DNA from: Brucella daejeonensis
Lineage (GTDB): Bacteria > Pseudomonadota > Alphaproteobacteria > Rhizobiales > Rhizobiaceae
Assembly (NCBI RefSeq): GCF_014199265.1
Contig: NZ_JACIJG010000003.1
Span: 1 to 64,000 of the forward strand
DNA: 64,000 nt
Direction of reading: 5' to 3'
This document shows positions 35,845-44,206 of the stretch, in pieces (position 1 is the first letter of the stretch; every line of letters starts with the position of its first letter). The position numbers were made by a program, and so were the translations under genes. Under the pieces are notes generated by a model, which was not told the DNA's origin, searched no databases, and was given only the letters and a program-made list of their open reading frames with translations.

Positions 35845-36885
35845 ATGACCAAGTACAAGCTCGAATACATTTGGCTCGATGGATACATGCCTGCACAGAA
35901 TCTGCGCGGCAAGACGCAGATCAAGGAATTCGATGCTTTCCCGACCCTTGAGCAACTGCCGCTCTGGGGCTTCGACGGCTCGTCCACGATGCAGGCGGAA
36001 GGCCATAGCTCGGACTGTGTCCTGAAGCCGGTCGCGCTCTATCCTGACCCGGCGCGCACCAATGGCGCGCTCGTCATGTGCGAAGTCATGCTGCCGGACG
36101 GCGTCACCCCGCATCCGACCAACAGCCGCGCCACCGTGCTTGACGACGACGATGCATGGTTCGGCTTCGAGCAGGAATATTTCCTTTATGAAAACGGCCG
36201 TCCGCTCGGCTTCCCGGCACAGGGTTTCCCCGCACCGCAAGGCACCTATTACACCGGCGTCGGCTACAAGAACGTGGGGTCGATCGCCCGCAAGATCGTC
36301 GAGGAACATCTCGACCTTTGTCTCGCCGCGGGCATCAACCACGAGGGCATCAACGCGGAAGTCGCCAAGGGCCAGTGGGAATTTCAGGTTTTCGGCAAGG
36401 GTTCGAAACGCGCCGCCGACCAGATCTGGATGGCTCGTTATCTCCTTCTGCGCCTTTGCGAACAGTATGGCGTCGATGTCGAGTTCCATTGCAAGCCGCT
36501 CGGCGACACGGACTGGAACGGCTCAGGGATGCATTGCAACTTCTCGACCAGATTCATGCGTGACGTTGGCGGCAAGGAATATTTCGAGGCCCTCATGGCC
36601 CGGTTCGAAAAGAATCTGGACGCCCATATCGACGTCTATGGACCGGACAATCATCTTCGCCTGACCGGCAAGCACGAAACCGCTCCGTGGAACAGGTTCT
36701 CCTATGGCGTCGGCGATCGCGGTGCTTCGATCCGCGTTCCGCATTCCTTCGTCGCGAATGGATATCGGGGTTATCTCGAAGACCGCCGCCCGAATTCGCA
36801 GGGCTGCCCTTACCAGATCGCTTCGCAGGTTCTCCGCACGATCTCGGAAGTCCCAACCACGGACGATCAGTCACTCGCTGCCTGA
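35845..36885 (+). CDS. glnII: Glutamine synthetase type II (GSII)
   Basis: A 346-residue eukaryote-type glutamine synthetase (glutamate + NH3 + ATP). LEYIWLDGYMPAQNLRGKT, PLWGFDGSSTMQAEGHSSDC, WFGFEQEYFL, GINHEGINAEVAKGQWEFQV, DTDWNGSGMHCNFST and GKHETAPWNRFSYGVGDRGASIR are the conserved active-site regions. Unlike GSI it is not adenylylated. GSII is characteristic of Rhizobiales and some actinobacteria. It is driven by the sigma54 promoter upstream. Confidence 0.97.
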   Translation: MTKYKLEYIWLDGYMPAQNLRGKTQIKEFDAFPTLEQLPLWGFDGSSTMQAEGHSSDCVLKPVALYPDPARTNGALVMCEVMLPDGVTPHPTNSRATVLDDDDAWFGFEQEYFLYENGRPLGFPAQGFPAPQGTYYTGVGYKNVGSIARKIVEEHLDLCLAAGINHEGINAEVAKGQWEFQVFGKGSKRAADQIWMARYLLLRLCEQYGVDVEFHCKPLGDTDWNGSGMHCNFSTRFMRDVGGKEYFEALMARFEKNLDAHIDVYGPDNHLRLTGKHETAPWNRFSYGVGDRGASIRVPHSFVANGYRGYLEDRRPNSQGCPYQIASQVLRTISEVPTTDDQSLAA

Positions 36886-36918
36886 TCCTGAAGAAGCGCC
36901 TGCTGCAAGCGGCAGGCG

Positions 36919-37812
36919 CTACCGATAGAGGATGAATGCCAGCCCTATCACGACGAAAGCGGCTCCAATCCACGCCCCGGCGGCCGGACGCTCGCCCGTC
37001 CGAAGCCACAGAAGCGGCAGGATGATTACCGGCGTCGTTGCCGATATGGTGGAGACGATACCGGTCTTGCCGCCAGACAATGCGAAAAGCAACAGGGTCA
37101 TACCGACCGCCAGCGCAAGAAACCCTGAAAGAGCGGTCATTGCAACAACCGGCAATGTCGGCGGATTGCGCGATTTGACCGCTGCAACCGGCAATTGGGC
37201 AAGAGCGCTCAGACAGGCCGCCGCCACCCCGACCCGTATGAGCGAGCCGACGAATGGATCGATCCCGGTTTCCATGACCGGACGCACGATGATCGAGCCG
37301 ATTGCCTGGCCTGACGCCGCAAGCAATCCGAACGCAATTCCAATCCACAATGCGCCTTTCACGGCTTCCCAGGGATGTTTCTGGGAAGATCTTTTTCCAA
37401 AGAAGATGGCCAGACACACACCGATAATGGTGAGCGCCATGCCAAAGACCGCACGGATCGAAAGCATTTCGCCCAGAACCGTCCAGCCCAGAAGCGCCGC
37501 TATCGGCGCATTCATGGCGAAAAGAATACCGGCGCGCCGCGGCCCGAGCCGGATAACGGCCGCAAACAGGGCCGTATCTCCCAGAAATATGCCGATGAAG
37601 CCGGAACACATCAGAGGCAGAATATTTTCGCTGTCCAACTGCCGCCACGAACCGGTGAAGGCGACATAGGCGATCAGAAGACAGGTCACGAAAACCTGAC
37701 GAATGCGATTATATGACAGCGCGCCCAGATGCCCTGCCGCCCCTGCGGAAATCAGCCCCGTAAGCGCCCAGCAGATGGCAGACCCGAAGGCTGCAAGTTC
37801 ATAGATCGGCAT
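36919..37812 (-). CDS. EamA/DMT-family transporter
   Basis: A 297-residue membrane protein with about ten hydrophobic segments in two EamA repeats (about 5-140 and 150-295). RRAGILFAMNAPIAALLGWTVLGEM is the typical end of the first repeat. An exporter of metabolites is likely, substrate unknown. ATG 37812 has GTGGGG upstream; a GTG three codons earlier is possible. An inverted repeat AGCGCCTGC / GCAGGCGCT overlaps its 3' end. Confidence 0.88.
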   Translation of the reverse strand: MPIYELAAFGSAICWALTGLISAGAAGHLGALSYNRIRQVFVTCLLIAYVAFTGSWRQLDSENILPLMCSGFIGIFLGDTALFAAVIRLGPRRAGILFAMNAPIAALLGWTVLGEMLSIRAVFGMALTIIGVCLAIFFGKRSSQKHPWEAVKGALWIGIAFGLLAASGQAIGSIIVRPVMETGIDPFVGSLIRVGVAAACLSALAQLPVAAVKSRNPPTLPVVAMTALSGFLALAVGMTLLLFALSGGKTGIVSTISATTPVIILPLLWLRTGERPAAGAWIGAAFVVIGLAFILYR

Positions 37813-37929
37813 GTTCCCCACTCAATGACGCTGACAGCCCGTTCCTGAAGCGCAGCCTTATCATCATGCCGTTCGAGTCGGTAGTGGCCGTAAAACCCGG
37901 TCTGGCCCGCCTGTCCTAATAGGCCCGCC

Positions 37930-38112
37930 CATGACCAATCGCTCAATTTTCGGCCATCAAAATCACAAATTTTTGCCTGTCTCCCCTGTTTACGGGGATA
38001 TTCAACGTGCAGCCGCGGGGATACTGTCGGACTCGCTTCGGCTAACACCCTCAACACGCCGAAGCCTAACCCCGGCGCTGTGGATCCGTTGCTGCCGGGG
38101 TTTTTCTTTTTT
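37930..38112 (+). ncRNA. Candidate small RNA with intrinsic terminator
   Basis: No open frame here, but strong structure: CCCC-TGTTTAC-GGGG (37983-37997), GCTTCGGC / GCCGAAGC (38035-38042 / 38058-38065), and a textbook terminator AACCCCGGC / GCCGGGGTT (38068-38076 / 38094-38102) followed by TTTCTTTTTT. No + strand gene lies between glnII and this terminator. The unpaired TCTCCCC near 37980 could act as an anti-Shine-Dalgarno seed. It could instead be a leader of the DUF930 gene 72 bases downstream. The 5' end is a guess. Confidence 0.5.
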
Positions 38113-38183
38113 GGGGTGATTTTCACCAGATTAACAGGTCCTGACCCTAGCTTCACACCGTCGAGTCCGTCATCATCCGGGCC

Positions 38184-39038
38184 ATGCGGCAATTTGCGAG
38201 AAGACTGACGGGCGAGACGGGATGGGGCGTACCGGCATCGGTCGGCCTCCATCTGATGCTCGCATTGCTGCTCGTCGTGCGTTTGCCCGCATTGTCCGCA
38301 CCTTCGGCGGAACAAAGCGTCAATGTGGAAATCGTTCCCCAACCGGCCCCGAAAGAACAGGCAAAGCCGAAACAACCACCTGCCGCCGCAGCCCCGCAGG
38401 CTTTCGAATCGGCAGCAGCCAAAACGGAAACGCCCAAGCCGGAACGAGCGGATTTGCCGCCCGCCGCACCCGAAACCGGGAAAAACAAAGACGAAACGCC
38501 ACCCGACCCAGCACCATCAGCCGAGCTACCTCGACCAGGAAAGCAGTCTGCCGACAATCTGCTGCGGGCGGACAATGGAACCGACGCTGCGGCATCGAAA
38601 CAGAAAGTGCCTGTTCCCGATCAAAAGCCCGCTTTGCAGCCCGCAAAGCCACTATCCGCACAACCGGCGAAAAGACTGACCAAAGCGCGCGAAATCTACT
38701 CGAAAGACGCCATGGCAGACCCGCGCGTGAGACAGGCTATCGGAAAACTGCCCGCGAAGGATCGTGTCATCCAGCTATGCGGCATTGAAGCGCTGGAGCA
38801 GGTCCGTCGTCACCAGCCGGGCGCTTTCCCGGACATGCTGGCCCGTACAGGCGGTTCCGTTTCGGATTCCGGCCAGACTGTCAGCGATGGGGCCTATCGC
38901 AGCAAAGGCAAATGGTATGCTATCGATTTCACCTGCAAGGTCGATCCCGCAACCCTGGCCATCAGTTCCTTCAGCTATTCCATCGGCCACCCGATCCCGG
39001 AAAGCCAATGGAACAGCAGGCAGTTGCCGAGAGATTAG
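38184..39038 (+). CDS. DUF930 domain protein with TonB-like N-terminus
   Basis: A 284-residue protein. Residues about 17-35 form one membrane helix (VPASVGLHLMLALLLVVRL), followed by a Pro/Lys/Glu-rich spacer (about 50-160) as in TonB, then the DUF930 domain (DPRVRQAIGKLPAKDRVIQLCGIEALEQVRR ... KWYAIDFTCKVD) with two cysteines. It probably spans part of the periplasm. The role of DUF930 is unknown. No ExbB/ExbD genes are nearby, so TonB function is not claimed. Confidence 0.82.
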   Translation: MRQFARRLTGETGWGVPASVGLHLMLALLLVVRLPALSAPSAEQSVNVEIVPQPAPKEQAKPKQPPAAAAPQAFESAAAKTETPKPERADLPPAAPETGKNKDETPPDPAPSAELPRPGKQSADNLLRADNGTDAAASKQKVPVPDQKPALQPAKPLSAQPAKRLTKAREIYSKDAMADPRVRQAIGKLPAKDRVIQLCGIEALEQVRRHQPGAFPDMLARTGGSVSDSGQTVSDGAYRSKGKWYAIDFTCKVDPATLAISSFSYSIGHPIPESQWNSRQLPRD

Positions 39039-39075
39039 AGACACCGCATCCCGGATGTGATCCAAAACGGAAGAA

Positions 39076-39303
39076 CTATCGCATCATCGCGGCGACATTG
39101 CCGCCATCGACGCTGATCACCGCCCCCGTCGATGCCCTTGCCTGCACGAGATGCAGGACTGCCGCCGCGACATCTTCCCCCGAGACCTCGCGTTTCAGGA
39201 GATTGCCGCGCATATAGATTTCCGGCGTCACGCCCTTTCCCCGACCATCGGATCTCCTCAACATCACGCCCGATCGCCGAAAAATCGAGCTGGCGCTTCC
39301 CAT
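39076..39303 (-). pseudogene. C-terminal fragment of a short-chain dehydrogenase (aldolase/SDR type)
   Basis: The frame ends YMRGNLLKREVSGEDVAAAV, then STGAVISVDGGNVAAMMR, which is the C-terminus of bifunctional aldolase/SDR proteins (RhaD-like). Similarity fades before about 39303, and the frame upstream runs antisense through the ABC ATPase gene. No Rossmann nucleotide site or catalytic Tyr/Lys is present, so this is a remnant of a larger gene cut at the left edge of the sugar-alcohol locus. Confidence 0.6.
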
Positions 39304-39445
39304 CTGGAGAGCAGCGCTATCAACCTTCTTTTGCCCCTCATATAATGCATGTTGACATTTGTCGATCATTTGCCGAATATTGTCAAACGACTCTGGGAGA
39401 AGTCGAAACTGGCGACGGGTCAATGTCGCTCGCGGAGGAAATGCA

Positions 39446-40924
39446 TTGGAATTTCTGCTGGAAGTGGAAGGGCTCAAAAAGTCCTTTGGCGGCGTTGCCG
39501 CCTTGCGGGACGGGCGGCTGCAATTGCGGGCAGGTTCGGTGCACGCGCTGTGCGGAGGCAATGGCGCAGGCAAATCCACTTTCCTGAAAATCCTGATGGG
39601 AATTCACGCGCGTGACGGCGGGCATATCCGGCGGCGCGGAAAAGAGGTCACCTATTCCAGCCCGGCAGAAGCGCTTCAGGCGGGCATCGCGATCATCGAA
39701 CAGGAATTAAGCCCCGTTCCCCATATGACAGTCGCGGAAAATATCTATCTGGGCAGGGAACCGCTTCGCCGCTTCGGCGGCATCGACTTCAAGACGATGA
39801 ACAGGAATGCGCAGCGGCTGCTGGACCAGCTTGAGTTCAAAATCCGCGCCAACCAGTTCATGATGAACTTGTCGGTCGCCCAGATTCAGCTTGTGGAAAT
39901 TGCCAAGGCGCTGAGCCACGATGCCGAGGTCATTTTCATGGATGAACCGACCTCGGCAATCGGGGAAAAGGAAGCGCAGCAACTCTTCGCCGCCATCCAG
40001 AACCTGAGAGCAAGCGGAAAAGGCATCGTCTATGTCTCGCACCGGCTGTCGGAAATCTTCCAGATCGCCGATTCATACACCGTGTTTCGCGACGGCAGCT
40101 ATATCGACAGCGGCGAACTCGGGAATATCACACGCGCCGAACTCATCCACATGATCGTCGGGCGGGAACTCGGCGAAGAATATATCAAGACAAACGCTCC
40201 AACCGAAATCCCCGGCTTGCAGGTTTCGGGACTAAGCGCTCCCGGCAAGATCGCCGATATATCCTTCACGGCCCATAAGGGCGAGATTCTCGGCATCTAC
40301 GGATTGATGGGATCGGGGCGGTCGGAAATTTTCAATTGTCTTTTCGGCCTCGATAAAGCCTCGAGCGGCACCATCCACCTCGAAGGCGAACCTGTCTCCG
40401 TGCGCCGCCCGTCGGATGCGATGGCGCTTGGACTGGCCTTCGTGACGGAAGACCGCAAGCTCACCGGTCTTAATCTCGACGAGAGCGTCCGCAACAATAT
40501 CTGTCTGGCGAGCCTTCCCGAAATGAGCCCCCGCTTCGCCATGAAGCGGCGTGAGGAAATGTCCGCCAGCAAGCAAATGATCGAACGGTTCAGGATCAAG
40601 GTCGCCACGGACACGATGGCTGTCTCCGGTCTCTCCGGCGGCAACCAGCAAAAAGTCGTTCTGGGCAAGTGGTTCCTGCGGAAGCCGAAGGTCCTGCTGC
40701 TCGATGAACCGACACGCGGTGTCGATGTTGGCGCAAAGCAGGAAATTTACCGCATCATCTGCGAATTCGCTGCCGAAGGCGGCACCGTCGTCATGATCTC
40801 TTCGGAAATCGATGAAGTTCTCGGCATGTCGGACCGGATCATGGTCATGCGCAGCGGACAGTCGGCAGGCATCTATCGCAGGCAGGAAGCGGACGCGCAG
40901 TCGCTCGTGCATCTTTCCACATGA
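39446..40924 (+). CDS. Ribose-type sugar ABC transporter ATP-binding protein (RbsA-like)
   Basis: A 492-residue tandem ABC ATPase. Domain 1: Walker A GGNGAGKST, LSVAQIQLVEIAKAL, IFMDEPTSAI. Domain 2: GLMGSGRSEIF, LSGGNQQKVVLGKWF, LLLDEPTRGVDVGAKQEIY. A TTG start at 39446 is proposed because GGAGG lies 8 bases upstream and LEFLLEVEGLKKSFGG is the normal N-terminus; no in-frame ATG fits. It is first gene of the sugar-alcohol operon. The intergenic space before the permease is filled with two palindromic repeats. Confidence 0.9.
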   Translation: MEFLLEVEGLKKSFGGVAALRDGRLQLRAGSVHALCGGNGAGKSTFLKILMGIHARDGGHIRRRGKEVTYSSPAEALQAGIAIIEQELSPVPHMTVAENIYLGREPLRRFGGIDFKTMNRNAQRLLDQLEFKIRANQFMMNLSVAQIQLVEIAKALSHDAEVIFMDEPTSAIGEKEAQQLFAAIQNLRASGKGIVYVSHRLSEIFQIADSYTVFRDGSYIDSGELGNITRAELIHMIVGRELGEEYIKTNAPTEIPGLQVSGLSAPGKIADISFTAHKGEILGIYGLMGSGRSEIFNCLFGLDKASSGTIHLEGEPVSVRRPSDAMALGLAFVTEDRKLTGLNLDESVRNNICLASLPEMSPRFAMKRREEMSASKQMIERFRIKVATDTMAVSGLSGGNQQKVVLGKWFLRKPKVLLLDEPTRGVDVGAKQEIYRIICEFAAEGGTVVMISSEIDEVLGMSDRIMVMRSGQSAGIYRRQEADAQSLVHLST

Positions 40925-41004
40925 GAAACGGCCCGAAGGCAATGCGTTTCGTTCGAGACCAGGGAGATAGGACCGCAAGCGCCCGCAAAAAGGCGGAACC
41001 GGTT

Positions 41005-41082
41005 CTAGTGGATTGAATTTGACGTTTGAATCCCGACTGAATGAGATGCTGTTTCAAACGTCAAATTCGAAAAATCCACTAG
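41005..41082. repeat. 78-bp CTAG-bounded palindromic element
   Basis: It runs from CTAGTGGATTGAATTTGACG to CGAAAAATCCACTAG, with arms GAATTTGACGTTTGAA / TTTCAAACGTCAAATTC. A near-perfect palindrome bounded by CTAG on both sides. Confidence 0.85.
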
Positions 41083-41095
41083 ATGCATGAAGTTG

Positions 41096-41170
41096 CTAGT
41101 GGTCTTTCGATTCCGACATTTGCTCGGCAACTATATCAGAGGGATGCAAATGTCGGAATCAGACCACTAG
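41096..41170. repeat. 75-bp CTAG-bounded palindromic element, intact copy
   Basis: It runs from CTAGTGGTCTTTCGATTCCG to CGGAATCAGACCACTAG with inner arms CCGACATTTGC / GCAAATGTCGG. It is the same element as 90-166, which abuts the IS end. It ends 13 bases before the permease start. Confidence 0.85.
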
Positions 41171-41183
41171 AGAGGTAAAGCAA

Positions 41184-42188
41184 GTGTCCACCACCGAAAA
41201 CAATTCATCGACGAACTGGTTTGGCTCCGAACGCCGCAGACTGGTCATCCAGGAATACGGAATCTTCATAGCCTTCCTGCTGCTGGCCACGATCCTCTCA
41301 TTCTCCAACCAGTATTTCCTGACGGCGGGCAATATTTCCAACGTCCTCTTGCAGACCTCGATCAACGGCATCCTCGCCATCGGCATGACCTTCGTCATCC
41401 TGACGCGCGGCATTGATCTTTCGGTCGGCTCGGTCGTCGCCCTGGCCGGCATCGTCAGCGCAAGTTTCGCCACCACATCCGCAACCGCGGGCATTGCGGG
41501 CGCGCCCTACTCGCCATTCGTGGCCATTCCCGTCGGGCTGCTGGTCGGCATCTGCTGCGGTGCATTGGTCGGCATGATCGTATCGCGCTTTTCGGTCCCG
41601 GCCTTTGTCGCGACGCTGGGTATGCTGTCGGCCGCACGCGGACTGACGCTCATTTATGGCGGCGGCAAGCCGGTGCCCGCGCTCATCCCGGATTTTCGCT
41701 GGATCGGAACCGGTAACATTGTGGGCATCCCGGTCCCCGTCGTCCTGCTCGCAATCGTGTTTCTGGTGTCCTGGTGGGTGCTCAACCGGTCGCGGTTCGG
41801 GCGCTACATCTATGCCGTCGGGGGCAATCCCCATGCGGCCAATACATCGGGCATCAACATTTCACGGGTCCGGTTTTCGGTCTATGTCATCTCGGGCGGT
41901 CTTGCCGGTCTTGCAGGCATGATCCTTTCAGCACGCACCGGCTCGGCTCTCCCACAAGCAGGTATCAGCTACGAACTCGACGCCATCGCGGCGGTCGTCA
42001 TCGGCGGCACCAGTCTTTCCGGCGGTGTGGGCCGCATTACCGGAACGCTCATCGGCGCACTCATCATCGGCGTCATGAACAACGGCCTCGATCTGATGGG
42101 CATCCAGTCCTACTACCAGCAGGTCCTGAAGGGCGCGCTGATCGTCGGCGCGGTCATGCTCGACCAGAAACGCAATCAGGATGCCTGA
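41184..42188 (+). CDS. Sugar ABC transporter permease (RbsC-like)
   Basis: A 334-residue inner-membrane permease with about ten helices. ILAIGMTFVILTRGIDLSVGSVVALAG, RFSVPAFVATLGMLSAARGLT, GNPHAANTSGIN and VVIGGTSLSGGVGRITGTLIGALIIGV are RbsC-family signatures. It uses a GTG start with GAGAGGTAAAGC upstream. One permease gene implies a homodimeric channel with the upstream ATPase. Confidence 0.92.
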   Translation: MSTTENNSSTNWFGSERRRLVIQEYGIFIAFLLLATILSFSNQYFLTAGNISNVLLQTSINGILAIGMTFVILTRGIDLSVGSVVALAGIVSASFATTSATAGIAGAPYSPFVAIPVGLLVGICCGALVGMIVSRFSVPAFVATLGMLSAARGLTLIYGGGKPVPALIPDFRWIGTGNIVGIPVPVVLLAIVFLVSWWVLNRSRFGRYIYAVGGNPHAANTSGINISRVRFSVYVISGGLAGLAGMILSARTGSALPQAGISYELDAIAAVVIGGTSLSGGVGRITGTLIGALIIGVMNNGLDLMGIQSYYQQVLKGALIVGAVMLDQKRNQDA

Positions 42189-42262
42189 TCGCCGCCGGTT
42201 CAAATCATTTGCATAAACGGCGCGCCAGTCGGTTAGCCGCATCAACCAAGGAGGAGATAACA

Positions 42263-43252
42263 ATGAAAAGACTCTTGATCACACTGGCAGCGGCATCCGC
42301 ACTGTTCGCCACGTCTTCACTCGCCCAGGAAGCGAAGCTCAAGATTGGCGCCGCGCCCTATGGATTGAACGCCGAGTTCATGCAGATTTGGTCGGAAGCT
42401 CTCAAGCAGCACCCGGCAGTAAAGAACGGCGAGGTTGAACTGACCGTGTTTGACGGCCGCTACGATGCGCTGGTCCAGCAAGAGCAGTTCAACACGATGA
42501 TCACCCAGAAATTCGATGCGATCATCTTCGTTCCCATCGATATCGAAGCCGGCGCCACCGCCGTTCAGGCGGCAAGCGATGCCGGTATCCCTGTTGTCGG
42601 CTCGAATACCCGCGTCAACTCCGATCTGCTTGCGGCCTATGTCGGCTCGGACGACACGGTTTCAGGCTACATGGAAGCCAAGACCGTGCTCGACAAGATC
42701 GGCTGCAAGGGCAACGTGGTTATTCTTGAAGGGCCTATCGGCCAGTCCGCGCAGATTTCCCGTCTGGAGGGTAACAAGAAGGCGCTTGCCGAATGCCCGG
42801 ATGTGAAGGTCCTCGAAGATCAGACCGCAAACTGGTCCCGTGCCGAAGCCCAGACACTGATGGAGAACTGGCTGACGGCCCATCCCGGTCAGATCAACGG
42901 CGTGATCGGCCAGAACGATGAAATGGCACTTGGCGCAATCGAAGCGATCAAAGCCGCCAATCTCAAGGTGGACGACTTCGCAATCGCCGGGATCGATGGC
43001 ATCACCGATGCTCTCCATGCGGTCAAGGATGGTACGATGACCTCCATTCTGCAGGACGCCAACGCTCAGGCGCAAGGCGCTCTCGACCTTGCGATTTTCC
43101 ATGCCAGAAAGGGCGACTACAAGCCGCAGGCCGACATCTGGGCGCAGTACCCGGACATGCCGTTCAATGACGGCAAGGACAAGAACTACAATGTTCCATG
43201 GACGCCTGTAACCGCCGAGAACGTCGACAAGCTCCTGGAAAGCCGCAAGTAA
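42263..43252 (+). CDS. Sugar/polyol ABC transporter substrate-binding protein (RbsB-like)
   Basis: A 329-residue periplasmic binding protein of the peripla_BP_4 group. The Sec signal MKRLLITLAAASALFATSSLAQE ends at LAQ. FDAIIFVPIDIEAGATAVQAASDAGIPVVGSNTRV and NGVIGQNDEMALGAIEAIKAA ... IAGIDGITDAL are typical. GGAGGAGATAACA gives a very strong ribosome-binding site. The ligand is inferred to be a polyol from the neighbours. A stable hairpin follows the stop. Confidence 0.92.
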   Translation: MKRLLITLAAASALFATSSLAQEAKLKIGAAPYGLNAEFMQIWSEALKQHPAVKNGEVELTVFDGRYDALVQQEQFNTMITQKFDAIIFVPIDIEAGATAVQAASDAGIPVVGSNTRVNSDLLAAYVGSDDTVSGYMEAKTVLDKIGCKGNVVILEGPIGQSAQISRLEGNKKALAECPDVKVLEDQTANWSRAEAQTLMENWLTAHPGQINGVIGQNDEMALGAIEAIKAANLKVDDFAIAGIDGITDALHAVKDGTMTSILQDANAQAQGALDLAIFHARKGDYKPQADIWAQYPDMPFNDGKDKNYNVPWTPVTAENVDKLLESRK

Positions 43253-43259
43253 ATGCCCC

Positions 43260-43299
43260 GACGCCCCGGCGCGGCGCCTTATCGCCGAACCGGGGCGTC
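43260..43299 (+). promoter_or_regulatory. Intercistronic hairpin after RbsB-like gene
   Basis: Perfect 10-bp arms GACGCCCCGG (43260-43269) and CCGGGGCGTC (43290-43299) with a secondary GGCG/CGCC pairing in the loop; no T-run. It lies between the binding-protein and dehydrogenase genes. Confidence 0.7.
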
Positions 43300-43328
43300 A
43301 GCCCACAATCTGTACATTCGAGGCTAAA

Positions 43329-44102
43329 ATGTCCGATCAAGCTCCCCAAATTGACCTGAATTTCCCGCTTTCTGGAAAAGTGGCCGTCGTGACCGGAGGC
43401 GCTTCCGGCATTGGCGCCGCAATATCCAAGGCTTTCGTTGCCAAGGGAGCCAAAGTCGCGGTACTCGACATCAGCGCCGACATGGCGAAAGCCAAAGCCG
43501 AGGAGCTTGGCGAAAACGCCAGACCGTTCGTCTGCGATGTGTCCAGCCAGCATTCGGTTAATGAAGCCATCGCCGCCGCCGTCGCCCAATTCGGCTCCAT
43601 CGACATTGCCGTCAACAGCGCGGGCGTCGTCTATCTGGCTCCAGCGGAAGATATTTCGCTCGATTCCTGGGGCAAGACGATCGATATCAATCTCAAAGGC
43701 AGCTTTCTTGTCACGCAGGCTGTCGGCCGCGCCATGATCGCCGCGGGCAAAGGCGGCAAGATCATCAATCTCGCATCCCAGGCCGGAACGGTCGCCATCG
43801 AAGAACACGTCGCCTATTGTGCATCGAAATTCGGCGTCATCGGCATGTCGAAGACCTTCGCGGCAGAATGGGGCAAATATGGCATCTGCGTCAACACGCT
43901 TTCTCCGACCATCGTGCTCACCGAACTTGGTAAAAAGGCCTGGGCCGGAGAAAAGGGTGAGGCGGCGAGGAAGCGCATCCCCGCCGGCCGCTTTGCCTAC
44001 CCGGAAGAGATTGCGGCAGCCGCGGTGTTTCTCGCATCTGCTGGAGCCGATATGATTACAGGCGCCGATCTTCTGATCGATGGCGGCTATACCATTCTTT
44101 GA
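43329..44102 (+). CDS. SDR dehydrogenase, probable D-threitol (tetritol) dehydrogenase
   Basis: A 257-residue classical short-chain dehydrogenase. VVTGGASGIGAAISKAF is the NAD site, followed by NSAG, INLASQAGTVAIEEHVAYCASKFGV (Ser, Tyr-x3-Lys catalytic set) and NTLSPTIVLTELGKKAW. The last stretch and the overall sequence recall D-threitol dehydrogenase described in mycobacteria. Position between a polyol-type importer and Dha-type kinases supports oxidation of a tetritol or other polyol to a ketose. The precise substrate is inference. Confidence 0.88.
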   Translation: MSDQAPQIDLNFPLSGKVAVVTGGASGIGAAISKAFVAKGAKVAVLDISADMAKAKAEELGENARPFVCDVSSQHSVNEAIAAAVAQFGSIDIAVNSAGVVYLAPAEDISLDSWGKTIDINLKGSFLVTQAVGRAMIAAGKGGKIINLASQAGTVAIEEHVAYCASKFGVIGMSKTFAAEWGKYGICVNTLSPTIVLTELGKKAWAGEKGEAARKRIPAGRFAYPEEIAAAAVFLASAGADMITGADLLIDGGYTIL

Positions 44103-44104
44103 GC

Positions 44105-44180
44105 CTAGTGTGGCTTTGAACCCGAAATTCGTTCGCAACACTGCTCCAAAGTGATACGAATTTCAGATTCACCACATTAG
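44105..44180. repeat. 76-bp CTAG palindromic element between SDR and dhaK genes
   Basis: It runs from CTAGTGTGGCTTTGAACCCG to CAGATTCACCACATTAG, arms CCGAAATTCGT / ACGAATTTCAG. It starts 2 bases after the SDR stop and ends 26 bases before the dhaK start; the left arm recurs at 162-201. Confidence 0.8.
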
Positions 44181-44206
44181 CGCTCATTCATCTTACAGGA
44201 GATACC

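Noticed and set aside
37930-38183. Cobalamin or other known riboswitch before the TonB-like DUF930 gene
   Set aside because: No B12-box or other riboswitch core was recognised; the terminator suits a free sRNA equally well.
38184-39038. Calling the DUF930 protein TonB
   Set aside because: The N-terminus is TonB-like (one helix, Pro/Lys-rich spacer) but the C-terminal domain is DUF930, not TonB, and exbB/exbD are absent.
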